Part shown: positions 36,707 through 46,372 of the stretch, piece after piece | Layout of the letters: every line of letters starts with the position of its first letter | Numbering within the stretch: the first letter of the stretch is position 1 | Assembly: GCA_019454185.1 (NCBI GenBank) | Contig: CP075368.1 | Span: 1,550,001 to 1,614,000 of the forward strand | Reading direction: 5' to 3' | Origin: Phycisphaeraceae bacterium | GTDB taxonomy: Bacteria; Planctomycetota; Phycisphaerae; Phycisphaerales; UBA1924 | DNA: 64,000 nt | Notes under the pieces: model-generated | The model's database searches: none | Told to the model about the DNA's origin: nothing | The model's input: the letters and a program-made list of their open reading frames with translations, nothing else | Program-made: the position numbers and the translations under genes

Positions 36707-38686
36707 TCAGCTTCCCTGCAGCGACGAAGGCCCTTCACGCAACCAGCGGACGAGCTCGGGGGTCTTTCGGACCGCCCTCGACTCCGGCTGATCACCCATC
36801 TTCCTGCCGATCGCCGAAGCAACCAGACCCATGAAGAGCGGCTGAGGCGTCAGAGGCCTGCTCGTCAGTTCCGGGTGATACTGGGCGCCGATGAAGTATG
36901 GGTGCGTGTTCTGTTCCTGCCCCTGCGTGCTCGCCGTCCCCGGCTGCGCCAACTCAATGATCTGCATGATCGGCTGACTGGGGTGACGCCCCGAGAAGAC
37001 CATGCCGTGCGCCTCAAGCCGCTCGATGTACTTCGGATCGACCTCGTACCGGTGCCGGAAACGCTCACGAACGCTCGTCTTCCCTCCGAAGAGGAACGAC
37101 GCAAGCGTTCCGGGCATCACCTGCACGTCCTGCGCACCAAGACGCATCGTTCCCCCGAGACCCTCGATCTTCTTCTGGTCCGGCAACTCGCTGATCACCG
37201 CATTGTCGCTCGAAGGATCGAACTCCGTGCTCGTCGCATCCTTGAGCCCCAGCACGTTCCGCGTGTACTCGATCACCGCGACCTGGAATCCCAGGCAGAT
37301 ACCAAGATACGGGATCAGATTCTCGCGGCAGTGCCGCACACACGCGATCTTCCCCTCAACCCCCCTCGCGCCGAAACCGCCCGGCACGATCACACCGTCA
37401 AGACCCGCGAGCTGCGTCGCAACATTCGAAGGCGAGATCTCCGTCGTGTCGATCCACTTCTGCTCGATGTCGCACTTCAGGTGGGCGGAGCAATGCTCAA
37501 GCGCCTTGTCGATCGATGCGTACGCATCCCGAAGCGCCGCGTACTTGCCCGTGATACCGATCGTCACCTTGCGATCGTGCGACGCGGTCAGCGAGTGCGT
37601 GAACGCCGTCCACCTCGCTCGCGAACGATCCTCCTGCACCACATCAACCCGGTCGTGCATCTCGAGGATCGAGAGAATCTCACGGTCCAGCCCGTCCGCT
37701 CGCATCTCCTCGGGAATCGTGTAGATGCTCGGACGATCGTGCATCGAGAACACACGACGCATCGGCACGTTCGAGAACATCGCGATCTTCTCGCGAACCG
37801 TGTGCGTGACCTCGTTCGTTGCGCGGCACGCGATCATCTGCGGCTGGATCCCCGCTTCCATCAGCCGCTTGATGCCCAGCTGCGCCGCCTTGCTCTTCTG
37901 CTCGCCCAGCGCCTTCGGCTCGATCACGTACGTCAACGCGACAAAGCACGTCGAGCCCGGCCCCTCCTCAAACGCAAGCTCACGCAGCGCCTCGATGTAG
38001 AAACCGTTCTCATAGTCGCCGACCGTCCCGCCCACCTCAACAAGCACGACATCCGCCGGCTTCTTTCCATCCCCGCGCATCGCAAGCTCGCGCAGCTTCC
38101 GCTTCACCTCTCCGGTGACATGCGGGATCATCTGCACATCACGTCCAAGGTACACGCCCTGCCGCTCGCGATCGAGAATCTCCGAGTAGATCTGCCCAGA
38201 CGTCGTGAAGTTCCACCGCGTCAGGTTCTGATCGAGCATCCGCTCATACGTGCCAAGGTCCATGTCGCACTCGGTGCCGTCATCAAGCACGAACACCTCG
38301 CCGTGCCGATACGGATTCAGCGTCCCCGAATCGATGTTCAGGTACCCCTCCATCTTGATCGGTGCGACCGTCAGCCCCTTGTCCTTCAGCATCTTCGCCA
38401 CGCTCGACGCGAAGATCCCCTTGCCGAGACCGCTCATCACCGTGCCAAGCACCACCACGTACCGATGGCGCCCGCGCTGATACCCGTCCGGAACCGGTGA
38501 ATACAGCTCCGTTGATGTGGTTGTCTCAGCCAGCGACGAGAGCAGGTCGCCCTTTCCGCCGGCGTTGCCACTCCGACGCGACGCGCCCCAGCCCTTCTCG
38601 GCAGGCGGCTCGGATCGACCCGATTCCCCCTGCCCCAAACCCTGTCCCTGCGACGAAGTGCTCATCCGCTCACGTCCGCTTGGCAT
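36707..38686 (-). CDS. pyrG: CTP synthase
   Basis: A 659-residue CTP synthase. The N-terminal synthetase domain has TVMSGLGKGIFASS (P-loop type, residues 82-95), KMEGYLNIDSGTLNPYRHGEVFVLDDG, DLGTYERML and VEVGGTVGDYE; the C-terminal class I glutaminase has GICLGFQVAVIEY (Cys nucleophile) and the AQYHPE His/Glu pair. It makes CTP from UTP with glutamine or ammonia. About 74 residues precede the conserved core, Ser/Gly-rich and probably unstructured; an ATG at 38665 would shorten this by 7. It is downstream of kdsB, whose product uses CTP, which suggests functional linkage. Confidence 0.95.
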   Translation of the reverse strand: MPSGRERMSTSSQGQGLGQGESGRSEPPAEKGWGASRRSGNAGGKGDLLSSLAETTTSTELYSPVPDGYQRGRHRYVVVLGTVMSGLGKGIFASSVAKMLKDKGLTVAPIKMEGYLNIDSGTLNPYRHGEVFVLDDGTECDMDLGTYERMLDQNLTRWNFTTSGQIYSEILDRERQGVYLGRDVQMIPHVTGEVKRKLRELAMRGDGKKPADVVLVEVGGTVGDYENGFYIEALRELAFEEGPGSTCFVALTYVIEPKALGEQKSKAAQLGIKRLMEAGIQPQMIACRATNEVTHTVREKIAMFSNVPMRRVFSMHDRPSIYTIPEEMRADGLDREILSILEMHDRVDVVQEDRSRARWTAFTHSLTASHDRKVTIGITGKYAALRDAYASIDKALEHCSAHLKCDIEQKWIDTTEISPSNVATQLAGLDGVIVPGGFGARGVEGKIACVRHCRENLIPYLGICLGFQVAVIEYTRNVLGLKDATSTEFDPSSDNAVISELPDQKKIEGLGGTMRLGAQDVQVMPGTLASFLFGGKTSVRERFRHRYEVDPKYIERLEAHGMVFSGRHPSQPIMQIIELAQPGTASTQGQEQNTHPYFIGAQYHPELTSRPLTPQPLFMGLVASAIGRKMGDQPESRAVRKTPELVRWLREGPSSLQGS

Positions 38687-38720
38687 AGGACATCGTAACG
38701 AACCGACTCAAGTCGTCCAG

Positions 38721-39506
38721 TCACGAATCCGGATCACTCTCCGCTTTCGACCACCACCGCCGCACAAATGCCTCGTACTGCTCCGGGGTGTCAATCCCCT
38801 GTGAGTGACACTCTCGGATCGCCACCCCGATCCGGTACCCGTGCTCAAGCACCCGCAACTGCTCTAGTTTCTCTGTCAGCTCAAGCGGCGTCGACGGAAG
38901 CGTCGCATACGTCCGGAGAAACCCCGCCCGATACGCATAGATCCCCACATGCTTCAGCGGACGGGCAGCACCCCCGTCATCAGCCACACCCAGGCCTGCA
39001 TCGCGATCATGCGGCACCAATGCTCGCGAAAAATACAGCGCAAGCCCCGTACACCCCACAACCGCCTTCACAATGTTCGGGTTCGCGGGATCCTCATCAG
39101 GTCCGAGAGGCGATGCCACCGTGCCGACTTCCGCCCCAGTACCAACCAGCGCGTCCGCAGCCGCTTGAATAGTCTCCGGATCGATCTCCGGCTCATCCCC
39201 TTGGACATTCACGATCAGCGACTCATCAGGAAGCCCCAGCCGTGCCGCGGCCTCAGCCAGCCGGCTCGTCCCGTTGGGATGTTCACCCGTCAGCACCGTC
39301 TCGATGTCAAACGACCGAACAACCGCAGCCACCTGCTCGCTGTCCGTCGCCACAACCACCCTCGCGATACCCTGAACCCTCGCGGCCCTCGTCGCGACAT
39401 GCCAGATCAGCGGCCTTCCGGTCTTGGACGCGAGCACCTTCCCTGGAAAGCGCGTCGACCCGAGCCGGGCAGGAATCAACACAACCGCACCCGCTCCCGA
39501 TCCCAT
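38721..39506 (-). CDS. kdsB: CMP-Kdo synthetase (3-deoxy-manno-octulosonate cytidylyltransferase)
   Basis: A 261-residue cytidylyltransferase: IPARLGSTRFPGKVLA (nucleotide-binding), NGTSRLAEAA, NVQGDEPEI (catalytic metal site) and KHVGIYAYRAGFL. It activates Kdo with CTP to CMP-Kdo for LPS inner-core synthesis, supporting a Gram-negative-type envelope. The ATG at 39506 has GGAGGG four bases before it; a GTG three bases earlier is the longer alternative. It sits between a TPR gene and pyrG on one strand, and CTP supply by pyrG fits its need. Confidence 0.94.
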   Translation of the reverse strand: MGSGAGAVVLIPARLGSTRFPGKVLASKTGRPLIWHVATRAARVQGIARVVVATDSEQVAAVVRSFDIETVLTGEHPNGTSRLAEAAARLGLPDESLIVNVQGDEPEIDPETIQAAADALVGTGAEVGTVASPLGPDEDPANPNIVKAVVGCTGLALYFSRALVPHDRDAGLGVADDGGAARPLKHVGIYAYRAGFLRTYATLPSTPLELTEKLEQLRVLEHGYRIGVAIRECHSQGIDTPEQYEAFVRRWWSKAESDPDS

Positions 39507-39545
39507 CACACCCTCCGCACATCACTCACCACCCGGCAGGGCGGC

Positions 39546-41066
39546 TCACAACTTCCCGCCGAGCTCGCTCACGAGTGCTTTCAACTGCTCGCGCCGGACT
39601 CTCACGTCGCGATAGCTGATCTGTTGGATCGCGATCGTAGACGCAAGCCGAAACCCCTCGACCGCCGAATCCGCGTCTCGCTCCTTCGTCGCCTTCTCCT
39701 GCAGAGCAATCACCAGACCATATCTCAGCTCAAGCAGGACGGTCGGCGAACCCATCTCACCCAGAACCTCGATCGCGCGCCGATATGTCTGGATCGCCTC
39801 ATCCAGCCACTCGATCTTCAGGAAGCACTCCGCGAGCATGCCCAGAACCTGCCCGCGCAGCTTCGGATCGCTCTGCGCCTCCTGAAACAGCGCGATCGCC
39901 TCCTCATACTGCCCTGATTCAAAGTACTTCCGCCCGAGATCATACTTCAGGCCGAGATCCGTGGGGTATGACGCGACGCGGAGCTTGTACTCCTCGATCT
40001 CCATCTTGCGAAACTGGGTCCGCGCCTGACTCGCCTTCTCTACAAGCTCGGCGTTCTCGGGATTCGCCGCCGCCGCCTCCTCATGCTTTCTCAGCGCACG
40101 CGACGCCCTGCGCAGACGGATATCCCCCATCTCCTGGCGGAACCTGAACTGCTTCGTCTCGTCGAACGCCTTGCTCAGCACTCTGAACGCGGTCTCCTCA
40201 TCCTCTGGACGACCACGCTCACGCAGACGCTTGGCGTACGTTCCGATCACCGCCAGATCACCCGGAGATTTTGCGTACGCCTCCTCCGAATCCGCGATCA
40301 GGCGATCGATCGTCTCCTCTGTCTTGACGATGCGGTCCGCATCCTCCAACTGACGCTGCTTGTCGAGATCCCTGATGTTCGCCCGGAATCCCCCCGCCTT
40401 CCCCGTCTGATCGAACCCACCCTTCGCCATCGTCGACTGCGCAGACATATTCCGCACACGTCCGGACAGATCTCCATCACCCGGATCGAGCCGTAGCGCA
40501 ACATCACCCGCCTCGGCCGCTTTGTCGTACGCCCCAACCTTCGCGAACGCTTCCAGCAGCCGCGTGAAGTTCTCCTTCTTCGGCTTCGCCTCCCCCTTGC
40601 TCAGCACCAGCGCCTTCTCGCCGATCCAGAATGCCGTCTCCGCAAGCTCAAGCCCCGCCGCGGCCTCCGTCGACTTCACCGCCAACGACGCATCCTTGAT
40701 CTTCATGGACCACGCCAGCACCGTCAATAGGAACTTCTCAACCGGGGACTTCCCGTCAAAGACCTTCGCCGTCTCCTTGCTGATCTTCCCCCCGGATTTC
40801 TCCGCGTGCAGCGTCGCCGACTGAAAGTACCCCTCCAGCCCCGACATGCTCCCAGGATCAAACCGCAACCCCTGCAGCCACAGCTGCATCGCGTACTCGT
40901 AGCTCCCGGTCTGATGGACCGTCTTGGCCCGATCAAAGAACCGCTGCGCCTTCTCCGGCTCAGGGTCCGTACCAGACCCAGCCGCAGCCCCCTCGGAGGC
41001 CGGCTTCGTGCCCGTCGCTGACGACGCCTGCGACGTCTCGTCCTTCTTCTTCCCAAACAAGCCCAT
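39546..41066 (-). CDS. TPR repeat protein
   Basis: A 506-residue protein made largely of helical tetratricopeptide repeats. Clear units include ENAELVEKASQARTQFRKMEIE, LKYDLGRKYFESGQYEEAIALFQEAQSDPKLRGQVLGMLAECFLKIEWLDEAIQTYRRAIEV. The first ~40 residues (MGLFGKKKDET...) are charged and Ala/Gly/Ser-rich. No signal peptide, so probably a cytoplasmic scaffold. Related TPR proteins are common in planctomycetes, but no partner can be named. It is upstream of kdsB with 39 bp spacing. Confidence 0.8.
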   Translation of the reverse strand: MGLFGKKKDETSQASSATGTKPASEGAAAGSGTDPEPEKAQRFFDRAKTVHQTGSYEYAMQLWLQGLRFDPGSMSGLEGYFQSATLHAEKSGGKISKETAKVFDGKSPVEKFLLTVLAWSMKIKDASLAVKSTEAAAGLELAETAFWIGEKALVLSKGEAKPKKENFTRLLEAFAKVGAYDKAAEAGDVALRLDPGDGDLSGRVRNMSAQSTMAKGGFDQTGKAGGFRANIRDLDKQRQLEDADRIVKTEETIDRLIADSEEAYAKSPGDLAVIGTYAKRLRERGRPEDEETAFRVLSKAFDETKQFRFRQEMGDIRLRRASRALRKHEEAAAANPENAELVEKASQARTQFRKMEIEEYKLRVASYPTDLGLKYDLGRKYFESGQYEEAIALFQEAQSDPKLRGQVLGMLAECFLKIEWLDEAIQTYRRAIEVLGEMGSPTVLLELRYGLVIALQEKATKERDADSAVEGFRLASTIAIQQISYRDVRVRREQLKALVSELGGKL

Positions 41067-41195
41067 GCTGTACGTCCAACGGCACCTGAGGCGCCAAACA
41101 AGGTATCGAGGCGTCCACGCCCGAAAGTCCGGCCCGGATTGTACAACGTATCCCTACCGGCGGATGGACCGCCTCTCGCTTCATACGATCGGCCG

Positions 41196-41756
41196 ATGTC
41201 CCTTGATCCCGAAACACTCTCAATCGTCAACTACCCGGCAGACGTGCTGCGTCGCCGGGCCACCGAAATCACCTCCATTACCGACGAAGTCCGCCACGTC
41301 GCACGCAGGATGATCTCGCTCATGCACGAGGCCGAGGGGATCGGTCTCGCCGCGCCGCAGGTCGGGCTCTCCTGGCGCATGTTCGTCGCCCATGTACCAG
41401 AGGACCCCGAAGACGGACGCTCCGCCTCGGCCGCACCAGTCACCGCGACCCTAAGCCCCACGGTCTACATCAACCCCGTCCTCTCCGAGCCCGAGGGGAT
41501 CGTCGAACCCTACGACGAGGGCTGCCTCTCCCTCCCGAATATCTCTGGCGAAGTCCTCCGCCCCCCCCGGATCACGATCACGGCACTCGATCTTGAGGGA
41601 CGCCAGTTCTCTGTCCGGGCCGAAGGGCTCCTGGCACGCTGCTGGCAGCACGAAACCGACCACCTCGACGGCGTCCTGATCCTCGACCGGATGTCACAAC
41701 TCTCACGGCTCCGCGCTCGCCGCGCCATCAAAGACCTCGAACGGGCCGCACACTGA
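41196..41756 (+). CDS. def: Peptide deformylase
   Basis: A 186-residue metalloenzyme that removes the N-formyl group from new proteins. All three motifs are visible: GIGLAAPQVG (motif 1), EGCLSLP (motif 2, the metal-binding Cys) and QHETDHLDG (motif 3, HExxH). The ATG at 41196 yields the normal N-terminus before 'LSIVNYPADVLRRRA'; the frame upstream to 41139 is not conserved. It is convergent with cinA (6 bp between stops). fmt, its usual partner, is not in the window. Confidence 0.95.
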   Translation: MSLDPETLSIVNYPADVLRRRATEITSITDEVRHVARRMISLMHEAEGIGLAAPQVGLSWRMFVAHVPEDPEDGRSASAAPVTATLSPTVYINPVLSEPEGIVEPYDEGCLSLPNISGEVLRPPRITITALDLEGRQFSVRAEGLLARCWQHETDHLDGVLILDRMSQLSRLRARRAIKDLERAAH

Positions 41757-41762
41757 CCAGAC

Positions 41763-43052
41763 CTACGCCTCGGCCTGACGCAAGAGCCGCACCCCGCTCC
41801 GCCCATCAAGGCGGAGCACCAGCATCCCGAGCGCGCTCGACACCGACCACTGACGGACAGAGTCCCGCTCCCCCCGCATCTGGAATCGACGACAATCGAC
41901 TCCTCCCTCGCGCGATGCAAGCCCGATCCACACCGTCCCGACCGGCTTCTCCGCCGTCCCACCCCCAGGCCCGGCAACCCCGGTGATCGCCAGGCAATGA
42001 TCCGCATCCGACCGAGACAGCCCACCAATCGCCATCTCACAAGCGACCTCGCGGCTGACCGCCCCGTGCCTCTCGATCACACCCCGATCGACCCCGACAA
42101 GCCGACTCTTCATCTCGTTGCTGTAAGTCACCCACCCCCCGACGTACACATCCGACGAGCCCGCGACCGCCGTCAGACTCTGGCCCAGCATCCCACCCGT
42201 GCAACTCTCAACCGTCGCCAGCCGACCACCCACGCGCCGCAGCTTCTCCAGAGCAATCTCGGCCAGTGAGCCCCCTCCCTCAGCAAAGACCAGATCTCCC
42301 ACGGCGTCGCGAACCGCCGCCGACGTCTGATCGAGCAGCCGCGCCACTTCATCCTCGGTATCCCCACCCTCATACCTCACCCTGACGCTCACAATCCCGG
42401 CTGAAGCCGTCGTTCCAACCAGCGGATTGCGACCCCTGCTCATGAGCGGACCGAGCCGACCCGCCACATCCGACTCACCCACGCCGATGGTCTGAAACAC
42501 CATCGTCCGGATCTTCCGGCCTTCAGGCGGCTGAATCTCCGTATCAACAACCCGCTCGAACATCGGGTGCATCTCTCCCGGTGGCCCCGGAAGACACCAG
42601 ATCGTCGTCCCTTCAAACAAGACTCGCAGCCCGGGAGCTGTGCCATTCGGATTCGAGAGGTGAACGCCCGACTCAGGCCTCAGCGCCTGCACCCGGTTCC
42701 GCTCCGGCATCGTCCGCTTCGCCGCCGCGAACCACGCTCGGATCGCCTCCAGCGACTCAGAATCCTCTACCAACCGCTCACCGAGGAGCAAGCCCACCGC
42801 CTCCCTCGTCAGATCATCCTCTGTCGGACCGAGCCCCCCCGTGACCACGATCTTCGAGCACGTCTGCGTCAGACGCCTGAGGGTCGCGACCAGCCGCTCC
42901 AGGTCATCCGGCACAGTCACATGCTCAACAACCGTCAGTCCGCGTTCGGTCAGCTTCCCGCTCAACCACTTCGAGTTAGTGTCAAGCGACTGTCCGATCG
43001 CCAGTTCGTCGCCGATCGACACAATCGCCACGCTCTCTGATTTCACAGCCAT
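41763..43052 (-). CDS. cinA: CinA family: nicotinamide-nucleotide amidohydrolase (PncC) with MoaB-like domain
   Basis: A 429-residue two-domain protein. The N-terminal MoCF/MoaB-like half has IGDELAIGQSLDTNSKWLS, TGGLGPTEDDLTREAV and CLPGPPGEMHPMF. The C-terminal PncC half has VESCTGGMLGQSL, a GWVTYSNEMK segment and AITGVAGPGGGTAEKPVGTVWIGLA. Together they hydrolyse NMN to recycle pyridine nucleotides. The ATG at 43052 gives the standard start; an in-frame extension is not conserved. It is 58 bp downstream of pyruvate kinase. Confidence 0.92.
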   Translation of the reverse strand: MAVKSESVAIVSIGDELAIGQSLDTNSKWLSGKLTERGLTVVEHVTVPDDLERLVATLRRLTQTCSKIVVTGGLGPTEDDLTREAVGLLLGERLVEDSESLEAIRAWFAAAKRTMPERNRVQALRPESGVHLSNPNGTAPGLRVLFEGTTIWCLPGPPGEMHPMFERVVDTEIQPPEGRKIRTMVFQTIGVGESDVAGRLGPLMSRGRNPLVGTTASAGIVSVRVRYEGGDTEDEVARLLDQTSAAVRDAVGDLVFAEGGGSLAEIALEKLRRVGGRLATVESCTGGMLGQSLTAVAGSSDVYVGGWVTYSNEMKSRLVGVDRGVIERHGAVSREVACEMAIGGLSRSDADHCLAITGVAGPGGGTAEKPVGTVWIGLASREGGVDCRRFQMRGERDSVRQWSVSSALGMLVLRLDGRSGVRLLRQAEA

Positions 43053-43109
43053 GCACAAGCGTACTCGCACGCAGGCAAGCTGCAGATTCAATCTACACCA
43101 TGCTCAAAC

Positions 43110-44654
43110 TCACGCACGGAAACCGCTCGTCGGATCCCCGATCGTCATCACCGCCATCGAATCAACGACTCGCGCGACGCCCAGCGGCTTCCCCGCCATG
43201 AGAATCACCGAATCACCCGGCTTGACCCATCCGCGAGCCAGCAGGTCCTTCTCCACCAGCGTCGCCCAATCGCCGAGCCGCCCGGTCGGTGGCGGCTTGC
43301 ACTCGATCGCCGTCACCCCACGGAGCAGCCCCATCCGTCTCGTCGATCGTCCGCTCGACGAGTACGCCAGAATCGGAACCGCAAACCCTGTCTGCGAAAG
43401 GTAACGCGCGCTCCCGCCGCTCTCAGACCAGCAGACGATCGCCTTCGCCTGGAGGTCACGGGCAAGGTACCAGGCGCCGTGCGCCAGCGCCGCCGTCCGA
43501 TACCTCTGCTCGATCATCCGTGTCGGCGGCTTCGCATCGCGGAACTCGCTGAGAACCTGCTCCTCGGCCGCCTCGATGATCCTCCGCATCGTCTCGACAA
43601 CCAGCACCGGATGCCTGCCCACCGCCGTCTCGCCAGACAGCATCACCGCATCCGCCCCGTCGAAGATCGCGTTCGCAACATCGCTCGCCTCAGCGCGAGT
43701 CGGCGAGGCGTTCTCTGTCATCGTCTCGAGCATCTGGGTCGCGACGATGCACGGCTTCCCCCACTGCCCGCACGCCGCGAGAATCCTGTGCTGAACCACC
43801 GGCACCTTCGCGATGTCCATCTCTACGCCGAGGTCACCTCTCGCGACCATCACCGCGTCCGCCGCCTGCACGATCGAATCGAGATTCGCGACCGCCTGCG
43901 GCTTCTCAATCTTTGCGATCACCGGGATCGAAGCCCCCTGCCCGGACTTGTCAACGTCGTACCGCACGGAGCACATGCCCGACAGCCGTTCCTTGAGTTC
44001 CAGAACCTCACTCGCCTCTCGCACGAACGACAGCGCGAGAAAGTCCAACCCGTTCTCGACCGCCCACTCCACACACACCCAGTCGCGCTCCGTGATCGCC
44101 GGCGCCTTGACATCGCTCTCCGGAAGATTGATCCCCTTCCCGCTCGTCACGAGCCCGCCATTCGTCACCCGTGCCCGCAACTCGCCACGACCGAGATCCG
44201 CCTCCACCGCGAGCATCCGAATCGCACCGTCATTGATCAGCACCCGCTGGCCCGGAGCCACCTCTCCCACCATCGCGGCATACGTCGTCGGCAACACGAC
44301 AACGCCCTTCTCTACCGCCGCCTCTTTCATATCAACCCGGAACACGACATCCTGGCCCGCTTCCAGCATCAGCCCCGGAGCAGCGACCTTCCCGACACGT
44401 ATCTTCGGCCCCTGCAGATCGCCCATCACCGCAGTCGGGCGCCCCAGCCGGTGCGCGACATTCCTCACTGTCTGAAGCCGCGCGAGATGTGCCGCAAACT
44501 CGCCATGCGAGAAGTTCAGCCGAAAGACCGTGATTCCCGCCAGGATGAGCTTCGCAACAACCTCCGACGACTCGCTCGCCGGACCGAGCGTGGCGACGAT
44601 CCGCGCAGCGATTGGCCGAGCCCCCCCTTGGCGTGACTCCTGCGTAGCGTTCAT
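43110..44654 (-). CDS. pyk: Pyruvate kinase
   Basis: A 514-residue glycolytic enzyme: ATLGPASESSEVVAKLILAGITVFRLNFSHG, the MGDLQGPKIRVGK B-domain, KIEKPQAVANLD, MVARGDLGVEMD, and MLSGETAVGRHP; the C-terminal alpha/beta domain follows (AIVCWSESGGSARYLS). It transfers phosphate from phosphoenolpyruvate to ADP and so completes the path served by the enolase gene at 29.7-31.1 kb. The ATG at 44654 has GGAG seven bases upstream; a TTG two codons earlier is possible. Confidence 0.96.
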   Translation of the reverse strand: MNATQESRQGGARPIAARIVATLGPASESSEVVAKLILAGITVFRLNFSHGEFAAHLARLQTVRNVAHRLGRPTAVMGDLQGPKIRVGKVAAPGLMLEAGQDVVFRVDMKEAAVEKGVVVLPTTYAAMVGEVAPGQRVLINDGAIRMLAVEADLGRGELRARVTNGGLVTSGKGINLPESDVKAPAITERDWVCVEWAVENGLDFLALSFVREASEVLELKERLSGMCSVRYDVDKSGQGASIPVIAKIEKPQAVANLDSIVQAADAVMVARGDLGVEMDIAKVPVVQHRILAACGQWGKPCIVATQMLETMTENASPTRAEASDVANAIFDGADAVMLSGETAVGRHPVLVVETMRRIIEAAEEQVLSEFRDAKPPTRMIEQRYRTAALAHGAWYLARDLQAKAIVCWSESGGSARYLSQTGFAVPILAYSSSGRSTRRMGLLRGVTAIECKPPPTGRLGDWATLVEKDLLARGWVKPGDSVILMAGKPLGVARVVDSMAVMTIGDPTSGFRA

Positions 44655-44708
44655 AGTCAACTCCGCACCCTCCCACCCGCACTACCCCCCCGACACGCAC
44701 ACAGAAAC

Positions 44709-46298
44709 TCAACGCCCATCGCCGACTCGCCCCGAAGTCCCCAACTCAACCACACGCCGATAGTTCGCAACGAACTGCCGACGATACGACAACTCCGAAC
44801 GCTGCAGCCAACCCGGATGGTTCGGATCACGCCAACTCTCACGGATCGCTCTGTAATGCTCGGGAGCAAATGCAAGCACGCTGCCGTCCGGCATCTCATG
44901 GTCCGGCATCGCAAAGAACAACCTCTCCATCTCCGCGATCGTCTCAGGGGAAACCTCGCTCCCCTCGGACTTGGCCCGAGAGATCGCACGCCACGCCTCA
45001 CGCTGCTCGCGGCTGGAGTCGATGCCGAACGCACCCATCATCACCGGAATCGCCGTCCTCCACCCCCTCGTCTCAACCGACGAGGCCGATTCAAACGGCG
45101 TCACACGATCAACGAACGAGTGGATGTGCTTCTCATACATCACGCGCCGGACAGGCATCCGACGCAGCTCGTACTGACGGGGCCCCATCGGTTCTCCGTT
45201 CCAGCCCGTGGGATTGGTCTTCCCGGCCGCGCTCCCCGTCGCGTGAAACTGCCAAAGCGCCTGCGCCTCTTCGGTCAGACAAAACTCGATGAACCTCCGG
45301 GCCATCTCCGGCTGCGGACCACCCCGCATCACCGACGCCGGATCCGCATCGATGTACACCGCTCCGGCCGGGTCGCTGAACCCGACGCGGCTCGTTTCCG
45401 ATGTCTCCCCGGGACGCATCACCGCCTGTGCCTGCGATCTTCCGTAGAAATCAATCGCGAGCCCCGCCGCCGCCTCCCCCTGCGCAACATCGATCGGCGG
45501 CTTCGTGGACATGTTCGTGAATGACCTCGCATTCGCCGACATCGCCATCAGCACACGCCACCCACGCTCCCAGCCGTAATAGTTCAGAATCGCGTCAAGA
45601 GACGTCGTCATGCTCCCCGACTGACGCGGATCCGACAACGCGATCCACCCCGCCAGTCTCGGATCGCAGAGGTCCTCGAAACTCTGTGGCTCAGGCACAC
45701 CCAACCGAGCAAGCACCTCTCGGTTGTACACGATGCCGAAACTGGAGAGCGCGGTCCCGATCCAGTACTGCTCCGGGTCGTACAGAAACCCCGAGCCGAT
45801 CCGGTTCTCACCGAACCACTCATCGAGCCGCGCCTGCTCGAAGCCCACCGGCTCCGAGATCGGAACGATCACATCCTCACCGCCGCCGATCCGGACCTTG
45901 ACCCCGCTCTTGAGCCGACCGTGGTCATAACTCCCGCCCCCGAACATCACATCGAAATCGATCGCCCCTCGCTCCACAACCGGAGAACCATCCTCACCGA
46001 TCCTGATCTTCCCCGCGCGACCTGCGGCCACGAACTGGGCCTCGAGAATCTTCAGGATCTCGCTCGTCCCCCCAGGACGCCGCGTCTCGATTCGTGCACG
46101 TTGGCCGTACTTCTCCGTATGCCATTCGTCGAACAGCCGATCAAACTCCATCATGATCTGCTGCACGTGAGGCGTCACCACAATCAGGCGTGCGGCATCC
46201 TTGCGATCATCCGGCGCGTTCTTCGCACCAAAGCGAACCGCGATCGGCGTGCCGACAATCCCGAGAAACGCGAGGATGACAAGAATCCGGGCGAGCAT
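44709..46298 (-). CDS. Extracellular solute-binding protein, ABC type
   Basis: A 529-residue exported protein: N-terminal membrane/signal helix (MLARILVILAFLGIVGTPIAV), then a type II solute-binding fold of the iron/polyamine class: LIVVTPHVQQIMMEFDRLFDEWH, IDFDVMFGGGSYDH, FGIVYNREVLARLGVPEPQSFEDLCDPRLAGWIALSDP and GAVYIDADPASVMRGGPQPEMARRFIEFCLTEEAQALWQFHATGS. The ligand cannot be told from sequence. No permease or ATPase genes adjoin, so its transporter is elsewhere. It is longer than typical because of a C-terminal helical extension. Confidence 0.82.
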   Translation of the reverse strand: MLARILVILAFLGIVGTPIAVRFGAKNAPDDRKDAARLIVVTPHVQQIMMEFDRLFDEWHTEKYGQRARIETRRPGGTSEILKILEAQFVAAGRAGKIRIGEDGSPVVERGAIDFDVMFGGGSYDHGRLKSGVKVRIGGGEDVIVPISEPVGFEQARLDEWFGENRIGSGFLYDPEQYWIGTALSSFGIVYNREVLARLGVPEPQSFEDLCDPRLAGWIALSDPRQSGSMTTSLDAILNYYGWERGWRVLMAMSANARSFTNMSTKPPIDVAQGEAAAGLAIDFYGRSQAQAVMRPGETSETSRVGFSDPAGAVYIDADPASVMRGGPQPEMARRFIEFCLTEEAQALWQFHATGSAAGKTNPTGWNGEPMGPRQYELRRMPVRRVMYEKHIHSFVDRVTPFESASSVETRGWRTAIPVMMGAFGIDSSREQREAWRAISRAKSEGSEVSPETIAEMERLFFAMPDHEMPDGSVLAFAPEHYRAIRESWRDPNHPGWLQRSELSYRRQFVANYRRVVELGTSGRVGDGR

Positions 46299-46372
46299 AT
46301 CGGGTGAAGTCTAAGGCGGAGCCAACGCGTAGGCACAATCACCCTTTCCAACCTCATGCAAAGCGAGCACCC

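Noticed and set aside
36353..38500. 715-codon plus-strand frame over pyrG
   Set aside because: Arg/Leu/His-rich shadow of CTP synthase with no coherent motif.
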